A DNA stretch of 64,000 bases from Rhyacophila brunnea. Lineage: Eukaryota > Arthropoda > Insecta > Trichoptera > Rhyacophilidae. The stretch covers positions 186,001 to 250,000 of the forward strand of contig JAGYXB010000185.1 of assembly GCA_022495005.1 (NCBI GenBank). The letters run 5' to 3'. Below, one piece after another: positions 60,801-64,000 of this stretch (position 1 is its first letter; each line of letters opens with the position of its first letter). The position numbers were made by a program, and so were the translations under genes. The notes under the pieces are model-generated. The model was given only the letters and a program-made list of their open reading frames with translations, was not told the DNA's origin and did no database searches.

Positions 60801-61150
60801 TAAGGCTATACCTCAGTTGAGGCACGGTCTAAAAAGATCGTGGCTAGGCGATGCGCAAATGACGCATTCCAAACGAAATATAATTTGTCATATAAATCCA
60901 ACATGCGTCCATTTAATGTTCTGTTTATTGTTCTATTAGTAACAATAATAATATATTCATTTCTTTTTAAAGTAAATGGGTAACGTTTTTAGTCATCTTT
61001 ACACGATTTAAGAATTAATACCCCCGTCGCCATCACGAAACAAATTGACGTGTTCCCAGATCGACGTTCTCTCTCCGAATGCCAGCGAGTCCAAAATTTC
61101 GTCGCGCCTATAGTTGAAAATTATTTGACGTTTCACTGATGTATCGTCTT

Positions 61151-61320
61151 AAGGATATCTGCAATTAAGAGCTATTAGAAAATAGGTTCTTCTTCGTAAA
61201 ATGATACTTCCATACTGTGTGAAGAAAAATTCTCTTTTATAGAGCTTTTGATATGGTAATACTCTTGTCAATACGTTCATTTATATTTTATAGCAAGAAC
61301 AGGACGTGTTTTATTAATAT
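61151..61320 (+). repeat. 170-bp direct repeat, copy 2
   Basis: Second copy of 60631-60800, more than 90 percent identical by eye. The 350 bp between the copies are not repeated. Confidence 0.92.
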
Positions 61321-61362
61321 AAATATTCGAAACCATTATAAGCAAAACATGAAAAACGTTAT

Positions 61363-61622
61363 GTCGCACCTCGCAACTAAGCCGCCACAAGTCCAAATTT
61401 CCGTGTTTTGAGTTAATTACTACGTTTCATTGTCTGTCGTTCATTGCATATGTACCGAAAATTTTATATTTCTAAGTCATCAAATTCAAGTCAAAACTTC
61501 ATTCAATATCTAAACATATTTCAAAAACACAGTACAAAAATGCGAAGGGTAAAAACTTCAAAGATGATTTTCTCTGTTTGACGTTTTTTGGATTGTGGCA
61601 GTTTAGTTGCGAGGGTGCGATG
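61363..61622. mobile_element. 260-bp MITE with 36-bp inverted ends
   Basis: GTCGCACCTCGCAACTAAGC then CGCCACAAGTCCAAA at the left; complement CATCGCACCCTCGCAACTAA then ACTGCCACAATCCAAA at the right. Non-coding interior. Confidence 0.88.
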
Positions 61623-62540
61623 TCACCGCCGCCCTTGCAATCCACTGGCGTAGACTATAATAAATAATAATAATAATAATATACAATTAAGAGAATACAA
61701 AGAGGTGTATGTTTTTGTTGGATTCTTAAATTTAATGTATAATAATATAATAAAACACTACTAGTGAATATTTTTTGTAAAATTTTCTTCGATAAAAAAA
61801 TAATTACTTAGAACATTTCACAATGAAATCTGGACGTCAGAAGACGACAATATACATAACATTATAATATTGGGTATCATATCTCGCAATATCAAATTGT
61901 AAAAATAGTCCAATGTTTATTGTACTTTGTCTTTTACTATACGAATACGAATTCCGATTGCAGTACTTTTTCATTTAGATAATAATAAGGATAACAAAAC
62001 TATTTTGGACAAATAAAATAATATCAAGCTCAATATTGTACTTCATACCTACGTAACAATTATTGTGAAGACTACTTCAAATTTAACTAATTATTGATAA
62101 GTCGTTTAATAAATAGAAATGCTTAGAAGATTACACGTAAAGAAGTCTAAATATACTGTTATATTAGATAATATTATAATATACTGCGTGAGAGATAAGT
62201 AATTATTAGGAATATCTTTAATTGAAATTGAGTTATAAAAAAATGCACGATTCATCAGTTAGTAATATAAATAATATAATAAATACTCCAAGATAACCAC
62301 TGACCACCCACCTTACCCACCCATCTGAGATACAAATATTTATTTAATATATAATATTAATAATAACATACATTCGGTAATACCTTTAAACAAAATGGCA
62401 ACGCATACATTTTATTAAAACTGACTCAATTTGATTGAAATATAAACGTTTCTTAGCATTCAATATTTATTATTTTTTTAGTCGTATTCATTTTTAAATG
62501 AAGACAATACTGCCCTGCTAAGTAAAAAGACAGCGTTTCT

Positions 62541-62730
62541 GGTTTTAGTGAAATGTGAACCAAAGTTTTAAGCTACATTTTCTCTTATATTATTATTATT
62601 GATTTGTTTTGACATAATGTGACAAATGACAGTGTCTATTAAGAGATTATGTCAAAAAATCCAATAATTTTGCATAATAAGTATAAGAGAAAATGTAGTT
62701 TAAATTTAAGGTTCTCATTTCATTAAAACC
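62541..62730. mobile_element. 190-bp foldback element
   Basis: GGTTTTAGTGAAATGTGAAC / CTACATTTTCTCTTATA at the left, complement GGTTTTAATGAAATGAGAAC / CTACATTTTCTCTTATA at the right. Arms about 60 bp, so it can form a long hairpin. Confidence 0.85.
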
Positions 62731-63064
62731 ATTTTTTTTTTGTGTGGGATGTAGTTTTTCTTCAGAAAAATCTGTAATAGGAATTAAAATATACCTACTT
62801 ATAAGACAAACGGTACAAAATAAAACAAAGTATGTAGTACTTACTCCACATATATAATCAGAACCGGTTTCGTCCGCTTCAATGGGACATTTTTAAATGA
62901 TACAAAATATATCTACACGTATCTAGATTGTGGAATAGCTACTACATACTGTGATGTATTTTAATTAATATATTGACTTTCCGCCAGTTGACAAGCAAGT
63001 GGACGTAAGAAAGATTTCTACAGAGCATCGGTAAAGCCCAAATACATTGCCAGTGCGTTCGAAT

Positions 63065-63190
63065 GGGAGAGAATCTTCTAGCTAGGCATACGGGGCAGGT
63101 CTCAACATGCTCAGCGGTTTGGATTTCTCCGCAATCTAATCACATCGGGTATATCACAGCTTATGCGGTTCAAGTCTGCGATGTATTCGC
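63065..63190 (-). pseudogene. LINE zinc-knuckle C-terminal fragment (minus)
   Basis: Minus strand gives DCGEIQTAEHVETCPVCLAR, the CxCGxxQTxxHxxxC pattern at the end of Jockey-like LINE polymerases. Open for only a short distance; surrounding GC is raised (63.05-63.45 kb). Confidence 0.5.
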
Positions 63191-63486
63191 CGGTGTCATT
63201 GGGTACTTTGAGGCCAATCAACAACTCTTCTTGGCTTCTCGCCGTTCCTTGTTACACATATCCCCCAAACCCGAGTAATATAATTTGCAATCGTATGGGT
63301 CATTTAGCAACCCTTATGATAACAGCAGATAATCATCAAGTTGATTCAAGGGTGGTCATTCGACAATGTTCACTTGAGTGGACGAAACCGGGCCTGATCT
63401 TTATTATACATTCCGCTGACCTACGTATTTTGCGTTGTTAGATATAGTACAATAACAAATTTGATCGTGTATTTTTGGCCTACTAC

Positions 63487-63600
63487 CAGGGCTCGAAATG
63501 GACCGCAGCGCCGTTCCGGTTCATAAGATCCCCAAAATTATCGCTCCGTCTCACGGAAAAAATAATTTGACTCTCAGCCCATATAAAAAAAAATCTAACA
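63487..63600. mobile_element. Truncated relative of the hAT MITE at 6.1 kb
   Basis: Starts CAGGGCTCGAAATGGACC and continues with GCGCCGTTCCGGTTCAT and TATCGCTCCGTCTC, matching the complement of the 6056-6270 element for about 100 bp before diverging. The other terminus is not seen. Confidence 0.75.
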
Positions 63601-63716
63601 CACTTATTTTATAAAATACACATAAAATTAGATACCTACCTAATAGGTAGAGCAAGTCGATAATATCTATTTCTTGTAAAAACAATAAACAAAAATCTGG
63701 TAATACAACTTTCTCG

Positions 63717-63985
63717 AAGTGGCGCATCTGTACGAATTCTGAGCTCTGCGAACAATTTAAGCCTAATATAGTCAAAGTCATGAGGGCGCGAAGACTCAGA
63801 TGGGCTGATCAGGTTGATGCTATAATCTGGAGCTTTCCATAAAGTTTATGAAGGAACCATTCTAGGCACTCGGCGGAGGCGAATAACGTCAAGACGACTG
63901 AAGAGAGAGATTCCTGGAGGACGGTTGTGTAGTCGGCCATGGACCTGAATGGTCTGCAGCGTCAGTTTAAGTAAGTACCTAAGTA
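63717..63985 (+). pseudogene. LINE ORF2 C-terminal fragment, copy 2
   Basis: CTGAGCTCTGCGAACAATTT and following bases match copy 1 at 26.9 kb, including the TCGGCCATGGACCTGAATGG end. Translation gives SELCEQFKPNIVKVMRA and RDSWRTVV. It ends in GTAAGTACCTAAGTAAGTAA. Stops and indels break it. Confidence 0.7.
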
Positions 63986-64000
63986 AGTAATACAACCTTC

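Noticed and set aside
60631..61320. LTR retrotransposon with 170-bp LTRs
   Set aside because: Repeats lack TG/CA ends, primer-binding site and polypurine tract, and the interior is only 350 bp.
1..64000. CRISPR array, operons or bacterial mobile islands
   Set aside because: No regularly spaced repeats or ribosome-binding-site-led frames; splice structure and repeat content are eukaryotic.

Overview
This window is eukaryotic nuclear DNA: AT-rich, intron-containing and dense in transposable elements. An insect or close arthropod is the best guess. The reasons are a single three-repeat animal Myb gene, the DNA-transposon families present (pogo/Tigger, hAT, piggyBac-like, PIF/Harbinger-like), LINE-driven tRNA-like SINEs and recurrent GGTACCTACCTA-type words. 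The order is not resolved from sequence alone; hemipteran-like and lepidopteran-like traits both fit.

The one gene that can be reconstructed with confidence is a minus-strand animal Myb (c-Myb/B-Myb family), from 54,663 down to 27,946. Eleven exons join in frame across consensus GT/AG junctions into 992 codons plus a stop. The protein has most of R1, complete R2 and R3, a long Ser/Thr/Pro-rich centre, a conserved C-terminal block (TPIKELPFSPSQFLN), and a second block (RTPTPFKNA followed by an acidic helix-like stretch) matching the region that binds the MuvB core in B-Myb. The exon(s) holding the initiator Met and the first Trp of R1 were not found; they lie between 54.7 and 64 kb or beyond the window.

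Layout. 1-3.5 kb: intergenic with repeat scraps. 3.55-3.63 kb: a complete tRNA-Ser(CGA), minus strand. 4.4-11.2 kb: a run of DNA transposons (1.4-kb TA-flanked element with a perfect palindrome, hAT MITE with 8-bp target duplication, TTAA-flanked piggyBac-like MITE) plus SINE and LINE pieces. 14.5 kb: a lone minus-strand terminal exon of an unidentified gene. 15.7-27.2 kb: MITEs, a 1.7-kb transposon with a decayed transposase, and a LINE 3' end. 27.9-54.7 kb: the Myb gene, whose two largest introns (9.9 and 6.8 kb) are packed with inverted repeats, nested transposons and SINEs. 54.7-64 kb: Myb upstream region with hairpin MITEs, a 170-bp direct duplication, and LINE fragments.

The most interesting system-level observation is that two diverged copies of one repeat lie in opposite orientation in the two large Myb introns, bracketing exactly the exons for R2 and R3. 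These could pair in the pre-mRNA and favour a circular RNA of 705 nt (235 codons with no stop). No prokaryotic-style operon, CRISPR array or defence system is present.
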